Below are positions 1-10,805 of a DNA stretch of 64,000 bases, piece by piece. Origin of the DNA: Phialocephala subalpina (lineage: Eukaryota > Ascomycota > Leotiomycetes > Helotiales > Mollisiaceae). Made by a program: the position numbers and the translations under genes. The notes under the pieces are model-generated. The model had not been told where the DNA came from and ran no database searches. It saw only the letters and a program-made list of their open reading frames with translations. The stretch's first letter is position 1. Each line of letters begins with the position of its first letter. The stretch covers positions 1,132,267 to 1,196,266 of the forward strand of contig FJOG01000009.1 in assembly GCA_900073065.1 (NCBI GenBank), given 5' to 3'.

Positions 1-285
1 CGGGGTCGATCCATTGAGATGCTTCAGGGCAACCTCTGCAGCATCCTCCTTCGCGTTGTTGACATGTTGCCCATCGTACCAGAATCGTGCGGGGATGTTC
101 TGTCCTTGCACGGTGACAGTGCTTGACCATGCTGTTCGTCCGCCTGTGGGGATACCAGTCAATTGGCTTTCCTGGACCAATTGGGAGTGTGGATGGCATA
201 CCTCGTCTATCAGACATGATTTGGAATACTGGAGGATGTATCTGAGCTTCGCGACACTTCTCTGCTCGTCATCAGTGACAGCCAT
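1..285 (-). CDS. dsRNA-binding-motif protein, partial (C-terminus beyond window edge)
   Basis: The minus strand is open from an ATG at 285 to the window edge (95 codons seen). The reading contains GGRTAWSSTVTV, then ARFWYDGQ, then NNAKEDAAEVALKHL. This is the beta-strand plus C-terminal helix signature of the fungal double-stranded-RNA-binding motif, in which a final A-x-x-x-A-A-x-x-A-L helix packs behind the sheet. Proteins of this kind bind dsRNA non-specifically and may act with Dicer or Argonaute, but no partner can be named here. The first 40 residues match the family less clearly. A 57-nt stretch between GAG|gtatgc and ccacag looks like an intron but does not splice in frame, so the start is uncertain. 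A QDE-2-type Argonaute lies 16 kb away. Confidence 0.6.
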   Translation of the reverse strand, partial: MAVTDDEQRSVAKLRYILQYSKSCLIDEVCHPHSQLVQESQLTGIPTGGRTAWSSTVTVQGQNIPARFWYDGQHVNNAKEDAAEVALKHLNGSTP

Positions 286-2585
286 TGGCCTCCCAGTCTG
301 CGTGAATTACCTTCGAGTCTCTCTTGCCATGTAGCAGCACTAGAGCTAGAGTAAGAATAAGACATTCCTGTTGATGCTCTCGAGAACGATAGACAAGGAC
401 TGCAAGTAGCTTCTGTATAGCTCGAGTATGCGGAGCCGAAACAGTGGAGGTGCGGGTATCGGAAAAGGCGTTATGAGCTGCAGATATGGTGGCTCGAAGG
501 AGTTCTTATAGAAGTGTGGTCCTTTTGAACAGATCGAGAAGGAAGCTGGGGTATTGCAATGAGGTGGCAGTCAGACTTTGGAGAGAAATGAGAGAAAAGC
601 TTGCTGCGTTTGCACTTCCGTCCATGCAACTGCAACACGGCTACTAGACTCACGTCTGTTTCGGCATAATGCATCTAAACAGATGGAGGGACGTATTCGA
701 AGAAGTAACGTCGATCAGCCGAAAAAACATAGGGACGTGTGTGCTGTCTCCATCGGTGGCATACCACAAGTCGTGTACGACCATGCCGAATCACCATCGC
801 TAAGATGCCAAAAGCAATATGGGCTTTCTACCAAATTATACTAGTGGAAATGCAAAGCCAGCGCTACAGACTCTTACAGCTTCTTGCAGATGTGGTCCGT
901 CATAGGACAGTGGGAAAAGAGGGTCGTCGAGTTGGGCAGGTGTGTGAGCAAAGGCAAGGCGGAGGGAGGGGCTGTTTTGGGGGGGATTGATAGGAGAGAG
1001 CGAATCCCATATCAAGTGCCCAATAAGAACAACATGACAAACCTGCATCTAAACAAAGTAGGACAGGCCTAAGTACATCCCTCTCCTATCTGACCATCTC
1101 AGTGCATTGTGATGCCGGTGAGACTTGATGTATATTTTTTGTAATTTCGTTGGTGTACGGGGGGGAGTCGGTTTGCTTTTGTTGAAAAATCAACAGTGCG
1201 GTTTGCTGATCCCGGGTTCAAAACCAAGTGCGCGGAGATGAAAACCAAATCAGAGTCTGCGTCGCCCTGCTCTAGGCTCAATAACCACCAGCCGCTTGTT
1301 GGACGAATCTCAGACTTTCTTTCTGTGATAGGATAGAGCGTCGAAGCATTCGAAGTCTTTTTTGTGCTGCAACGGACGCGGTGTCTTGGGCCATCTGGTA
1401 TTCCCGACTACTGTAGTTTTCCGAGACTGTGTTCGAAGATCGAGCGACACTGCAGGAACGGGTGGCTACATAATTTATACGATGAGCCTGCTAGTGCTCG
1501 CCAAGGAAGCTCCTTGATTCGAGGTGAGTTGCGGAGAAGCCCATGGACTTGTGACCGGTGAAGGTACAGTCCCCTCCAAGCAATCAGCCTTGTGAGTTGC
1601 ATCTCTGTCCTGATCAGCAAGTCGATGCCATCGTGATCATCAATCTACACCGCTTTGCCAATCTGCACCGCGATCCCGACAGACTGGAACCAAACACCGT
1701 CCTCCAAAGAAGTAAATATGGCCCGGACCCGACGTGAACTCAGAGTCTGACCACTCGTGCATTGCCGTTCGCAAAGAAGAGGGCAGGATATGGTCAACCC
1801 GCAAGCCACCCTTCTTTCTAGCTTACCAACAGAGCCAAGAGGCAGGATGGACTAATGATGCTTTTGTCTCGGGCAAGCAGCGTCATCAAATGGAGAGAGA
1901 ATTCCTTGAAAACGTCGCGCGCAATCGTACATTTCGTACTTCGGATCTCTGGCCAGTCGGACTGCGAGCCATGAACCCAGGGGACGAGAGATCTGAAGCC
2001 ATTGGCAAGTACAATGGTGAGCATTGAGCTTGTCGACGATACACAGTTTCAATAATACGGAAGCTTCTCCTCAAAGAAGGACAGTATCAATCGTTGCGTG
2101 GCGAGTTGAGACGAAGCCAAGTAATATACTGCAGCCTCGTTTGCCTTCGTTTCGGACAGCCTCGCAAAGACCAGCGCATCATTTCAGCATTGATGCCCAA
2201 GTAATAATACAGCCTTCTTTTTGTCCTCAGATGGCTTCTGGAACAGACAGCCTATCGTAGGACAGCATGATGTGAGATATTGACCGGATGCCGGGTTCCG
2301 CTCAGGGACCGTTTTCTGCTGAAGATTTCCGGTGTGACATTGGACATCGATGGGAGGAATTCGGAATGTACAAGAATGGATGAGATGGGACGAGAGGACA
2401 TGACGCACAGCTAGAAGCCTCGATGATTCTCGAACGGCCCTCTTGCTCCATTTGTCCATACGTGATTACGGAGTATTCTCCTCCTATCAGACACCTTGAT
2501 GTGAGCCTGGAAAGTGCCTCTCAACCTCGAGGTCTCTTCTCACAATGAGCAAGAATGATCTCCAAATGGACGAGTACTCAAGACC
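286..2585. other. gene-free stretch
   Basis: Several open frames of 60-97 codons exist on both strands. None has a recognisable domain, good splice context or family-like composition. I see no tRNA B box and no inverted repeat of note. It probably contains the promoter of the edge gene and otherwise unannotatable intergenic DNA. Confidence 0.5.
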
Positions 2586-2589
2586 TATA

Positions 2590-2835
2590 ATATGTAAAAT
2601 TTAACAAATATTCTTATTATATTCTTATTTAAAAGCTTCAAAACTTTATTTTATTATATTTTTAAATATTTTTTAATAAATTTAATTTTTAACTTTAAAT
2701 TTATTTATTAAAAATTTCCTTTTTAAATATAAGAAAATTTTGTATATTATTTCTAACATATAATTAATCTATATTTTAAATTTCGAGTTCATCGCTCTGA
2801 TATATCAAAAGTTATTAAAAGTTTAAAAATCGTGA
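2590..2835. repeat. AT-rich island, probable RIP-type relic
   Basis: About 245 bp consist almost wholly of A and T (runs such as ttttattatatttttaaat), set sharply against flanks of ordinary base composition. No frame is open in it. In ascomycetes such islands usually are transposon remnants mutated C-to-T by repeat-induced point mutation. No terminal repeats remain, so the source element cannot be named. Confidence 0.55.
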
Positions 2836-3100
2836 TTTTGGTGATAAACGAGTGTGCATTTGCCGAGGGTGTGCACTGACAGTTGAAATCGGGTACATTT
2901 CCACGGGGAATGCAGCGGTTGTCCCAGCCGAGCCTCGGCCTGGCTTAATGGGGTCGTGGGGGAGCTGACCATTGTCTTTTGTCAACATTGACTGACATAA
3001 AGGTGAACAACTCTAGACTATACATAGATGCTTCATAGAAGATAGATTCGAACTCTCCTTCATACAACATATTCATCTTCTCTCCAGATCAGTACACAAA

Positions 3101-4200
3101 ATGCCTTTCAATACAAAGTTAACCCGAGCGCTGGGAATCAAGGGTAACCTCAATTGCTGCATCTGCGAGACTCCTCGACATGTGCTAACTTCAACTTCTA
3201 GTTCCCATCGTCCAAGGTGGCATGCAATGGGTCGGATATGCTGAACTTGCCTCAGCAGTCTCCAACGCTGGCGGACTCGGAATCCTCACTGCCCTCACCC
3301 AACCCACACCCGAAGACCTTCGAAAAGAGATCCGAAAATGCAAAACCATGACCAAGAATCCATTCGGTGTCAACATCACCCTCCTACCATCCATGAACGC
3401 TCCCGACTACGGCGCATACGCACAAGTCGCTATCGATGAAGGCATCAAGGTTGTAGAAACCGCGGGAAATAGCCCCGGGCCTGTCATAAAGAAATTGAAG
3501 GCTGCTGGGATTATCATTTTACATAAGTGTACCACGATTCGTCATGCGCAGAGTGCTATTAAGCTTGGTGTGGATTTCTTGAGCATTGATGGCTTTGAGT
3601 GTGCTGGACATGTTGGGGAAACGGATATTACGAACTTCATTCTCCTCAGCAGAGCGAGGCAGTCGCTGGACGTGCCTTTCATTGCTTCAGGAGGGTTTGC
3701 AGACGGTCAGGGACTTGCTGCTGCGTTGAGCTTGGGTGCTGAGGGTATCAATATGGGTACAAGGTTCATGTGTACCGTTGAAGCGCCGATCCACGAGAAC
3801 ATCAAGAAGGAGATTGTGAACGCTCAAGAGACAGATACTGAGCTTGTGCTCAGAAGATGGAAAAACACCACTCGGTTGTATAAGAACAAGGTGACAGAAG
3901 CCGCGACAAAGATTGAAAGAGAGAGCACGACAGGCAAGTTCGAGGAAGTTGCTCCGTATGTGAGCGGAAAGAGAGGAAGGGAGGTCTTCATCAATGGAGA
4001 TCCAGACTACGGTGTAAGTGACCTCATCTGAACTTTGACTTGAAACATACTGATATCCGCAGGTCTGGACTGCTGGCCAGGTGATTGGACTCATCCATGA
4101 TATTCCAACATGTGCCGATCTCGTCAAGAGAATCGAGCGCGATGCAGAAGATACTTTGAACAAGGCGTCAGCGTTCATTGTTCCTTCAAGCAAGCTCTGA
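3101..4200 (+). CDS. nitronate monooxygenase (2-nitropropane dioxygenase family)
   Basis: Three exons: 3101-3143, 3202-4013, 4063-4200, giving 330 aa. The introns are gtaacc...tag and gtaagt...cag. It is an FMN-dependent TIM-barrel enzyme that oxidises alkyl nitronates such as propionate-3-nitronate. Visible signatures are the N-terminal PIVQGGMQWVG (FMN phosphate/substrate strand), ASAVSNAGGLGIL, GVDFLSIDGFECAGH with the H of the active-site region, ASGGFADGQGLAAALSLGA, and GINMGTRFMCT near the FMN phosphate site. The length fits class I NMOs. The ATG at 3101 gives the short leader MPFNTKLTRALGIK that precedes the barrel in homologues. The AT-rich island lies 270 bp upstream. Probably cytosolic, since no signal peptide is seen. 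Confidence 0.93.
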
Positions 4201-4367
4201 TTGTACATTAGGAAATCGGTGATTTAATGGCTGCAAACTTTTGAAGAACTCACAGAATTTCACCATGTACCAGATTCTTTAATGTTCTCTTCTCCCAATT
4301 CTTTCCTGCTTCACGCTCAGTCACGCATCGCCGCCCCTCTTTTCATTTTTATTAACACATAAACCAC

Positions 4368-4637
4368 CTACATGGCAGCAACGACAGCCGCGCTTCCGAA
4401 TACGATGCCTGCGCCATTTGATAAGTGGGTGTTGACTCGTACCAACCGGCGGCGTTGTGATGATGGAGGTCTGGCTTTGTTGAGATCTGAGCTCTTGGGG
4501 TCGAAGGCGATTGCTGTGAACGTTTGGTGAAGGTGTGTAAAGGATGTAGATGCTTCTTTGGTTTCGGGATTTTGGTAAGGAAGGGCGAGGACTACTACCA
4601 AGCAGGAGCAAATGGCGAGGGTGGTGGGGAGCTGCAT
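4368..4637 (-). CDS. small secreted, possibly GPI-anchored protein (hypothetical)
   Basis: 89 aa in one exon. Residues 1-19 form a signal-peptide-like hydrophobic stretch (LAICSCLVVVLALP). The middle is polar with an SSQRRR patch. The last 16 residues (NGAGIVFGSAAVVAAM) are small and hydrophobic right to the stop codon, as in a GPI-attachment signal, with S or N near residue 73 a plausible omega site. Two such ends in so short an ORF argue that it is real. No family is recognised. It is convergent with the nitronate monooxygenase gene (167 bp between stops), and the intervening DNA shows nothing else. Confidence 0.45.
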   Translation of the reverse strand: MQLPTTLAICSCLVVVLALPYQNPETKEASTSFTHLHQTFTAIAFDPKSSDLNKARPPSSQRRRLVRVNTHLSNGAGIVFGSAAVVAAM

Positions 4638-4962
4638 TGCGAACGTTCGTGATAGTTGTTCTTCTTTACTTGCTAAGCTTGAACTCGAAGCGTTGATTTG
4701 AGCTCGAGAACGCGGCTTCCTGTGGAGGTAACCTATGAAGGAATACTTCGGTGATTTTGTACAGTTTTCTTCTGTATAGCCCGTCTCGTGAATGTAGCTC
4801 TCCTCTTCCTTTGGTTATTCACACCTTGAGAGCTACTTAATGATTCAAGTGTGGCTTTGAAACACATCCAAAGTGTCAGAAACTGAAATAATGCATTCCT
4901 CATCCCTCACTATACCTTCCGTCTCTCAATTCCCCCTCTCTTCCATTTCTGCCCATGCCCCA

Positions 4963-5310
4963 CTACGCATGCTCGCTGCCAGTTTCTCGTCCTCCACTCA
5001 TAGTATGGAAGATGGATCCAGCAACAAGCACACCGAAGAAAGTCAATGGTATGAGTATAACGCCCGCCAATTGGCCGCCTGACAATTCCCTCTTTTGCAC
5101 CACTTTCTGGCCGCGTGGAGCTAAGTCGTGTCTGGATTCTGAGGGTATGAAGTTGGGCGTGATAATATTCGTGGTTGGAATTGGAGTTGGAAGTGGCAAG
5201 TAGGTGGGCTGTGCTCCGTTTTGAGGTGGGAGAAGAGTCGAGAGAGATACTCTGGCTTCTCGAGTTTGTATTACTTGGTGGATGGAGCTCGAGATTGGGA
5301 TAGCTGCCAT
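4963..5310 (-). CDS. hypothetical small single-pass membrane protein
   Basis: From the first in-frame ATG (5310) this is a 115-aa ORF. It has a polar, proline-rich N-terminal half and a C-terminal hydrophobic segment (LAGVILIPLTFFGVLVAGSIF, one residue either side may vary) followed by a short polar tail. The open frame continues upstream to 5409 with a second hydrophobic stretch (TTFTIFLCM), so an upstream exon with a signal peptide is possible. No family is recognised. The small gene at 4368-4637 lies on the same strand 325 bp downstream. It could be a chance ORF. Confidence 0.35.
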   Translation of the reverse strand: MAAIPISSSIHQVIQTREARVSLSTLLPPQNGAQPTYLPLPTPIPTTNIITPNFIPSESRHDLAPRGQKVVQKRELSGGQLAGVILIPLTFFGVLVAGSIFHTMSGGRETGSEHA

Positions 5311-6353
5311 GCAGAGAAAGATGGTAAAGGTGGTGATGGGTCCTATTGCGGATTTTGGTAGTCGGTATTTTGATTCGGCTTGCTCAATGAGACTGGGTTG
5401 CTGATACAAGTTTGGGAAGCGCTTGTAGTCTATATATTTGGTGAGTCTTGGGAAACACTTTGAATGAAAGCCTTGATGTTTTGCATACCCGGCTCTTGTA
5501 ATTGAATTTGTACATGTCCGTCCTCTGCGAACCCACTTTTGAGGATCCTTACGTGGTGAACCGGATTGCTCGCTGAAAAGGAGGAAAGAAGGAATGAGGG
5601 TTGATTTGAAATTTGAAAGTGAGCCCGTGAATCTGGCAAGTGTGGTGGGTAGTCACTTCCCCCTCGAGTGAAAACCCGCGGCTCGTTAACCCCGATGTAA
5701 ATTTAAATAACAAAATTTGTTTCCACCTACTCGACTGGCACTCGACAAAAAGTAAGTCAAGTATCCCATTCATACCAAAGTCATAACTAACATAAAACAG
5801 AAGAGAAGTCACCAGGGTCAAAAGCATCTTCGGATGGCAAGTGCATGATCTCGCAAGAGTTTCGGCCAACCCTACTCTATGAACACCGCAAACGAAAAAC
5901 CTATTCAATTAGGTTGAGTAATGAGCCACCACGCTTGAGACATCTCGAAGTCAAGATCAGCGTGCTGGCAAGTGAGTTTTGCCGTTTTTTTCTATGCACC
6001 TTTCTTTTGCTCTGGCTAAGCTAAGCGACGCCCCCCCCCCCTACTTAGCCGAGCCCACCTTCAAGTGGGAGCGCGTTAAAGTGAGGGCAGCGAAGGGTTT
6101 ATCAATTCACTTTTATTTTCGCGGTGGTAAAGTGATGTTTGATGATGGTGAAGGAATTTGCGATGAACACCATGATTTCGTCCTTCGACAATGGCAGGTG
6201 CTTCCCATCCTCGCCTGCCTTCCTTCCTCAAAAAGAGGTCTGCAACAATTTCGAGGTAACGAAACGACAGCACAGCGCCTCAACAGTTAGTATTAGAACA
6301 GACTTGACTCATTACTTTATGCTGTCTACAATGCATCGCTTCCTTCTATCCCT
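5311..6353. other. intergenic stretch without supported gene
   Basis: Only overlapping unrecognised frames are present on both strands. A poly-C run of 10 lies near 6031. It may contain the promoter of the small gene below 5310 and the 3' flank of the pectin methylesterase. Confidence 0.4.
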
Positions 6354-7758
6354 TCAAACACTCCAATCAATCCATCCCGTGTTCCCAAACCTCCCTGTCC
6401 CCTGATACTGAAACACTTTCTGCGGACTGCTGTATGGTGCCCACTGCGCATCGCTCAGCTGGACGTCATACTTCGAAATCGCCCTCCCAGTAGCATTGTA
6501 TCCAGGCCCATAGTCCTTGTACTCCGCCTGCACCGTGTAGTTGTTGTATCTCGCAGGATTCCAGTCGATGAATCCAGTGCTCAGTATGCTTGCATCAAGG
6601 TAAGTCCTCGCAAAAATAGCTCTCATCTGCGCATTCCACGGCCTCCCCAATGCACATTTCCCTTTAATAACTGCCGCAATACTTTCATTCGCGGCCTTCA
6701 CCGTACTGTCCACAATATACACTCCGTATTTATTCACGAAAGTCGTATTAGTGCCTTTCCAAGCCGTAATGCCGCCACCGCAGTTACGGAGTAGGACAGA
6801 GCAGGATTGTACCCAGAGAGTGCCGAAGCCGTAGAAGAAGTCGGTTTGGCCGGCGATGGTAGAGGAGTGCATATATGCGTTTCCTAACTTTCCCACGTAG
6901 ATGGTGTCTTGATAGGAATAGAAGCCCGTGTAGTAAAAACCGCCGTTCGCGTAGGAGATTGAGAGGGCGAGGGAGGGGTCATCGGCTGGGTAGATTGTTA
7001 GTTGTGGGTACAGAGAAGGGAGTGTAAAGAAGGGACAGAGCGGTGGACGAACAGTAAGGGGCAAAATCATTGATAAAGTTCAGATTGTAAGTTCTGAAGT
7101 CAATGCATCCGAGGGGAGTGCCATCTGGGACTGCGAAACCTGTTGGGCCGCTGCCAGTCAGGGAGGCATTGAGGTTTGGTGCTACAGTAAGGGTGCTGGT
7201 GAAGGCATTGTCGAGGCCTGTGACTGCGATGGCGCGCCATATGATGTTGACCGTGTTGTAGGATTGGTTGTTTGGGTGTGCGGTCTGGCCAAGGAGGTAT
7301 GTTGGGCCTCGGCGGGTGACATTTACCTGCTGATAGTTAGAATTCGAACTCGGATAACTGGGGGTAGACAATTTACCTGCTCGGTATAGTTTCCAGACGC
7401 GATGAGGATAATGTAGGTGTCTGATTGTGCTTAGTCATTTTACCATGCATCAAGAGGAAGGTCTGGAGTCTCACCAGTGTTGTTTGGCAATGATGCCACA
7501 GCTATTCTCTTGTCAGTGCCGAATTGGTTCTGTGAGGTGGAGTTGCATACCTGACTGCACAGTCTTGTATTTAGAGCTGCTGCTCACCAGGTCCACAAAA
7601 ACCGTCTTCTGCTCGTCACATCCTTGCAACGGATCCCTGGAGTACGCTTGACATGAATGGCGATCATTGTCATTGCTAATGTCCCACGCTGAGACCAGAG
7701 AGAGAAATACAGCGAAGAGCAGAACCAATGTCTGAAGGGAGCTGAGACTTCGCGCCAT
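6354..7758 (-). CDS. pectin methylesterase (CE8), secreted
   Basis: Five exons (minus): 7758-7551, 7501-7475, 7420-7377, 7326-7053, 6985-6354, giving 394 aa. The enzyme demethylates homogalacturonan in plant cell walls. Residues 1-24 form a signal peptide (SLQTLVLLFAVFLSLVSA). The right-handed beta-helix catalytic residues are visible: Q210 and D211 in SYQDTIY, D233 in GQTDFFYG and R299 in ALGRPW. Several N-x-S/T sites fit secretion. The last intron uses a gttcgt donor with ctaac and cag, and joining there restores YSDDPSLALS. Exons 2 and 3 are only 27 and 44 nt, so automatic prediction may miss them. Both ends of intron 3 carry the sequence caggtaaat, so a small splice-site ambiguity exists. 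Suggests a plant-associated or litter-decaying lifestyle. Confidence 0.93.
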
Positions 7759-8562
7759 CTTTGGGGAAGAGAACGGTGACTCTACGCTCGACTTGAATCA
7801 AGCAGGAGATCCTCAATTGACCAGGGCGCAGAACAGGATGCTAGTTGAGCTCGAGGAAGCTTCGCACAACGAGAAACAAAAAAGAGAAGATCTCCATGAC
7901 TTCATGAACAATTTATCAGCAGCACAAGCTCCCTCACCTCGGAAAAACTGCTTCTCCCTGCAAGAACCTGCATAGGTCCCCAGGATCCAAACACCCATGT
8001 CCTACCAGCACATGGTGTTCCGTGCCGAAAGCTTGACAGCGATTCAACCGGACGGGCCACGGGTGAACGAAGTTCCCATCTTCATGGTTGGTTGACCACG
8101 ATGATCGTGGGAGGAAGATGCAGGTACCGGGGATGAGCTAGGATTAATTTGGGTTAGGAAGGAAGTTGTGGGGAGGGGAGCAGAGGAGTTGGAGATGAGC
8201 GTGGAGAAATAGCTTTTGCGGGGAGCGGGGTTGAAATTTGCCGCCAATGAAACGAGGGCAAGGGAAATAGGGGATGACGACGCGATGGAATAACTAAATT
8301 CCTGAGTTGATACGAGAGAACTTTTGATGTCAGTACAGTACTTACTTGAGTAGTGAAGATGCAAGATGATTTGACGAGTTTGATTATCGTTGCTCCGTTG
8401 AGGCATCGCGTTCCTAGAAAACCGTCTTCCTATCCACCTCCAGCCCCAGCCAACTTGCAAGAATCGCACATTATGATACATATTGCCTTTGCAGCCAGCA
8501 AAAGTCTTTTGTGTGCAATGTTACCCATATAAGTGAACATCCGCTGCCTTGTAATGGACTTT
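7759..8562. other. intergenic stretch, no supported gene
   Basis: This is the presumed promoter of the pectin methylesterase plus the 3' flank of the 2EXR gene. A 145-codon frame on the minus strand (8044-8481) is Ser/Pro-rich without signature and is not called. Confidence 0.4.
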
Positions 8563-9465
8563 TCAGAGCACAGTCAGACGAGTCCTCGCCCGCCGACAGC
8601 CCCAGACCGGCCTTGTTCTCTTGTCGACCCAGTCATTATCACGGTCCTGGTGATTCGACATGTGGCCAAGTGGAAACGCCCCCAACTCCTCCGCCGTAAG
8701 CTCGAAACGGTGTACCAGTTCATCGGGAAAGTCGTCTGAGAGCTCCACATATCCTTCATCCCGCCATCCATATGCAGTTCCAAGGAGGGATTCCTCAAGG
8801 TTGTGCGACTGCAAGGCACCACCGCGGCTTGCTCGCAGATTTCCCGCGAAGAAAGTAAGAGCTCTAGAAACTTCATGAACCGTGAGTATGTTCTTCAATC
8901 CGGTGCATTTTCCCACAAAATCTCCCAATTTCTTCCAGTATTCATACCCCGAAAGATCGTATCTATCAATATACAAGCCCGCACTGTCCGCGATAGTAAT
9001 GTTCTTAAACCCATCCATCTCCACAGGACTAATGTATTCCAGAAAGGAGAACAAGCATTTACCGGGGCGACTGTATATGTGTGGATCAGCACCGACCAAG
9101 TCTTCGAAGCAGCCGTCAAAGTAAAGTGTATCAATCGATAGGTTGAATCGTGTCTTCGGCTCCTGAGTCTTGGAGGCAAAGCAGAGAGGATAGAATGGTA
9201 GAGCAGCGCTTCCGGAGCCCGCGGTAGACCTGGAGAGCTGTTAGGAGTGTCGCAGAGGGGTAGTAGCAGATTCTGTCGGTAGGGTCGACGGGTGTAGCTT
9301 CGTCGGGGTCTTGCACCTCTTGCTCCGCTTGTATTGGCCCCCATTGTATCTCAACCACTCGAGGCTGAAGCGTGAGACGCCATACCATGTCTGTATTTCG
9401 AGAGGTAATCGTTTGAAGGGGTAGAAGGTTTCGCCGACTCTAATTGCTCGATTGCGGATACGCAT
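8563..9465 (-). pseudogene. 2EXR-domain protein, broken by two frameshifts
   Basis: The ATG at 9465 opens with GETFYPFKRLPLEIQT, the start of the fungal 2EXR motif (F-x-F-x-x-L-P-x-E-I). The rest of the motif, MVWRLTLQPRVVEI, continues only in another frame from 9388: one base is missing between CAGAC and ATGG. That frame runs through PTDRICYYPSATLLTALQV and then fails. The downstream body (ALPFYPLCFASK, IDTLYFDGCFEDL, to a stop at 8563) lies in a third frame, the switch being in the GC-rich ctaccgcgggctccgg near 9215. No intron can explain either shift, since neither region has a donor and acceptor. Either the gene is decayed or there are two assembly errors. 2EXR proteins are of unknown function and very numerous in Pezizomycotina. 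Confidence 0.75.
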
Positions 9466-9865
9466 CTTGAGTAGAAGGCGGGGTTTGACGCGTCGGACTT
9501 AAGTGGTGACAATTCGCGAGCTCACGTGTCTGGCGAGGGACTCATTCAACACGTGCTGTCATGATTTCACTTCCTGTTTGGAGTCTCTAACATAATACTA
9601 TAGTCTAGAATCAGAGCTCTCGCGGCCTCACAGCATACATCTCGAAAATCCAAATCGATATCTATTTCCATTTGTGGCTGAAACTTCAAGCGCCGCCCAG
9701 CCCCTCTCTTTCCGCTCACTGAGAATCTCCAGGAGATGCTCATGGTAAGTTTTCGTCCTAGAGACCCCCTTCGTTCTCGGAGACAGCTTTATGATCACTC
9801 ACCTAGCTTGTTGTGAATGCTCTCAAGCTCGAGCAAGAGACTTCAACCACAAATGATGAGTAGAT

Positions 9866-10805
9866 TCCCCCCAAGGACTCGACTCTAACCTGGACGCCAT
9901 AAAAGGAGCTGCTAGACGTATAGTCTTAAAGTGGAAGCTGAGATGGAAGTCCAGCACAATTGACAATGAAGAATCGACGGCAACAGATGAGATTTCCATC
10001 AGCCCGGAATCTATACAGGAAGCAGACAATCAAAGACTATGCGAGCAATGCAGCCAGATAGACTGGGATGACGCCTTCACTCGAAAAGAGAATTCCCTAC
10101 ATCAGGTCACATGGAATCTCGACGATTTAAGGATCCGAGCCGACGTCTGCTACCTGTGTCACTTCCTTCTCAAACTGGCCATAACGTTCGAAGATCTTGA
10201 GAAGCTGCAGCACCGCAGCACACTAAGAGCCGAGATACACTTCGCCCCCAAAGGCGACCTGATTTGGGCCTCAGTCTGGAGGTTCTTCCTAGAAATAGCT
10301 TAGTCAGACTCTTTTTTTGAGCCAAATCAGAAGGGCTGAGGCATGACCTCTGCGTTGAAGCAGGACTGCAATTACGTCCCCGCAGCGAGGATCAGTTCAA
10401 TGTCAGAGTCCCAAAACCATTTGTCGATGGCAACCTGATCTCATTCTGGCTCCTGTGCTTGGGATCGGAATTCCAACCCAAATTATATTTCTAATCAATT
10501 CCGTGTCATCGATGTTCGCCGGGGATGTGTTGTTTATGCGCCTTCAGACTGTCAATATCTGGCTGTCATATGTTTGGGAGGATGTTCGCCAGCCACTGCT
10601 TCTCAAAGCCAACTCCGGGATACTGTCGAAAGACGGCGGGCTAGATTCCATTCAGCCACGTCCACCACGTACTATAAGAGATGCAGTCACTCTCTGCAGG
10701 CTTCTCGACGAACAGTATCTCTGGGTTGATAGTTTGTGCCTAGTCCAAGACCAACTCGTACACAACCCCGACCAAATAGCAAGCATTACACAATCCAGAA
10801 GGTAA
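9866..10805 (+). pseudogene. HET-domain (heterokaryon incompatibility) gene remnant
   Basis: Pieces of a HET protein appear in order but in different frames. First come LCEQCSQIDWDDAF and VCYLCHFLLKL (10040-10180), the usual N-terminal Cys-rich part. A TAG follows at 10301-10303 where CAG is expected. Then come fragments with RVPKPFVDGNLISFW and RVIDVRRGCVVYAPSDCQYL. Finally, after another shift, the HET core appears: LSYVWEDVRQPLL, TIRDAVTLCRLLDEQYLWVDSLCLVQD (10560-10765). YVWED replaces the usual YVWGD. No ATG precedes the first fragment in frame. At least one stop and three frame changes make this a pseudogene. Intact HET proteins trigger cell death on non-self recognition; this copy could not. 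Confidence 0.8.

Noticed and set aside
1190..1225. tRNA-like B box (cccgggttcaaaacc)
   Set aside because: No matching A box or cloverleaf could be built around it.
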